A program made the translations under genes and the position numbers. From assembly GCA_002718515.1 (NCBI GenBank), contig PBEX01000030.1:1-6870 (forward strand): DNA of 6,870 nucleotides. The letters run 5' to 3'. Source of the stretch: Phycisphaerae bacterium. Lineage in GTDB: Bacteria > Planctomycetota > Phycisphaerae > Phycisphaerales > SM1A02. Below, piece by piece: positions 6,139-6,870 of this stretch. Each line of letters opens with the position of its first letter. The stretch's first letter is position 1. The notes below the pieces were generated by a model. The model saw only the letters and a program-made list of their open reading frames with translations. It ran no database searches and had not been told where the DNA came from.

Positions 6139-6852
6139 CTACGACTGAATTGTGCCCCACATCCATCGCATTGCAGAAGACTCCTTGCCAATGATGTGTC
6201 TGAAGTAATGCGCAAGAAGTCGATTTGCTCTTTGCAATGTCTCCGGTTCAATCGTTGACATCGGTTGCTCCTCTGAAAGGAGTTGTAATGCTTCAATCGT
6301 TTCCCTCCTGACGCGAACACGGTCGATTTCGCCTGTGTCTGCAACAATTGAGCCAGCATCCGCGCTGAATCCTACAACTTCTGCGAGACCTTGCGGTCCT
6401 TCAAGAGATGGCTGGTAGCCAGTATCGACAAGTAGCGTCCAACTAAATCTAAGCAGTGGCCAATCGATGTCGTGCCCTTGATTCATGCGTTCGAGCGACT
6501 CAACGAGCGCATCAAACACAACTGGATGTGGGTCTTGAGAAGTCATCATTCTGCTAACTAAATCGACCATGTAAATCGCTGCTTTATTGACATCAAGAGC
6601 GCTTCGCGCTTTCCACCAGACATGTTCAAGTTGCCATTCCGTGAGCGTCGCTAGGTCTGCCCCGTTTTTTAATCTGTACACAATCTGCCCTCGGGTTACA
6701 GGGTCAAAGCCACCAGAAAAAGCACCGTTGTCTCTTTTTGAACCTTTAGCGATGCCACGAATGATGCCATGCGAGCGTGTTAGAAGACTGACCGTCTGAC
6801 TGGTTTCTGACCAATCCCAACACCGTAAGCAAATTGCAGTATCTGTGTTCAT
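6139..6852 (-). CDS. recO: RecO, recombination mediator / DNA repair protein
   Basis: 237 aa. RecO works with RecR (and RecF) to load RecA onto SSB-coated single-stranded DNA and to anneal strands in gap repair. The N-terminal OB-fold (about 1-80) shows the expected pattern: AICLRCWDWSETSQTVSLLT, then GIIRGIAKGSKR, GAFSGGFDPVTRGQIVYR and LATLTEW. A helical C-terminal domain follows, with LLVDTGYQPSLEG at 140-152 and a late ANRLLAHYFRHIIG helix (209-222). The length is usual for the family. The Cys-x2-Cys zinc site found in many RecO proteins after the GY.P.L motif is absent; the only cysteines are Cys8 and Cys11, in the OB-fold. ATG 6852 is followed at once by a normal RecO N-terminus, but no Shine-Dalgarno sequence is seen. 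Only 18 nt lie upstream in the window, so whether recO starts the operon is unknown. The minus-strand reading there allows an upstream gene ending in TAA or an ATGA overlap. Confidence 0.93.
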   Translation of the reverse strand: MNTDTAICLRCWDWSETSQTVSLLTRSHGIIRGIAKGSKRDNGAFSGGFDPVTRGQIVYRLKNGADLATLTEWQLEHVWWKARSALDVNKAAIYMVDLVSRMMTSQDPHPVVFDALVESLERMNQGHDIDWPLLRFSWTLLVDTGYQPSLEGPQGLAEVVGFSADAGSIVADTGEIDRVRVRRETIEALQLLSEEQPMSTIEPETLQRANRLLAHYFRHIIGKESSAMRWMWGTIQS

Positions 6853-6870
6853 GGATTAATCATTGTGTTC

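Noticed and set aside
6126..6359. Minus-strand frame with a CDGCG motif near the end of recO, suggesting a frameshifted zinc finger
   Set aside because: The recO frame continues through conserved C-terminal helices to its own stop, and the CDGCG lies at the far end of the other frame, not where the RecO zinc site belongs. It is a chance reading.
1..6870. Defence system, CRISPR array, prophage, insertion sequence, tRNA or riboswitch
   Set aside because: I read both strands and found no repeats with spacers, transposase motifs, tRNA cloverleaf or structured leader. All sizable stretches are occupied by recognisable envelope, partitioning or repair genes.

Overview
The window is a densely packed bacterial chromosome segment with moderate-to-low GC (mid-40s by eye). 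It has almost no non-coding DNA, no RNA genes, no mobile elements and no CRISPR. Two gene groups converge near position 1820. The RecO N-terminus (WSETSQTVSL, then IRGIAKGSKR) and the exopolysaccharide-locus type deacetylase (SIDVEDWF, HPWEID) look like proteins of Planctomycetota, perhaps Phycisphaerae. That placement is inference from remembered family resemblance, not a search. Most genes lack a clear Shine-Dalgarno sequence.

Plus-strand group (1-1823): the tail of an unidentified hydrophobic protein is cut by the window edge. It is followed by a formyltransferase of the methionyl-tRNA/sugar formyltransferase fold (187-972) and a NodB-fold polysaccharide deacetylase of the XrtA/PEP-CTERM-locus subfamily (972-1823). 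The last two share one base (TGATG). This looks like the 3' end of an exopolysaccharide or surface-glycan operon. An attractive reading is that one enzyme removes an acetyl group from an amino sugar and the other formylates the freed amine.

Minus-strand group (6852 down to 1820): recO (recombination mediator), a ParA/Soj-type ATPase, a VanZ-like membrane protein with an unexplained extra C-terminal membrane region, murJ (lipid II flippase) and an NAD-dependent epimerase/dehydratase. Gaps are 30 and 27 nt at the two ends and the middle junctions overlap by 14 and 11 nt, so this is almost certainly one operon. It combines DNA repair, chromosome or cargo partitioning, and envelope/peptidoglycan precursor functions. 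murJ can only start at a TTG, backed by the one good Shine-Dalgarno sequence I see here.

The groups meet with a 4-nt overlap of stop codons inside an inverted repeat. I found no clear defence system or other obviously new machinery. The most useful leads are the deacetylase/formyltransferase pair, the replacement of the key MurJ aspartate by serine, the RecO that has lost its zinc-site cysteines, the VanZ fusion-like architecture, and a ParA without a visible ParB.
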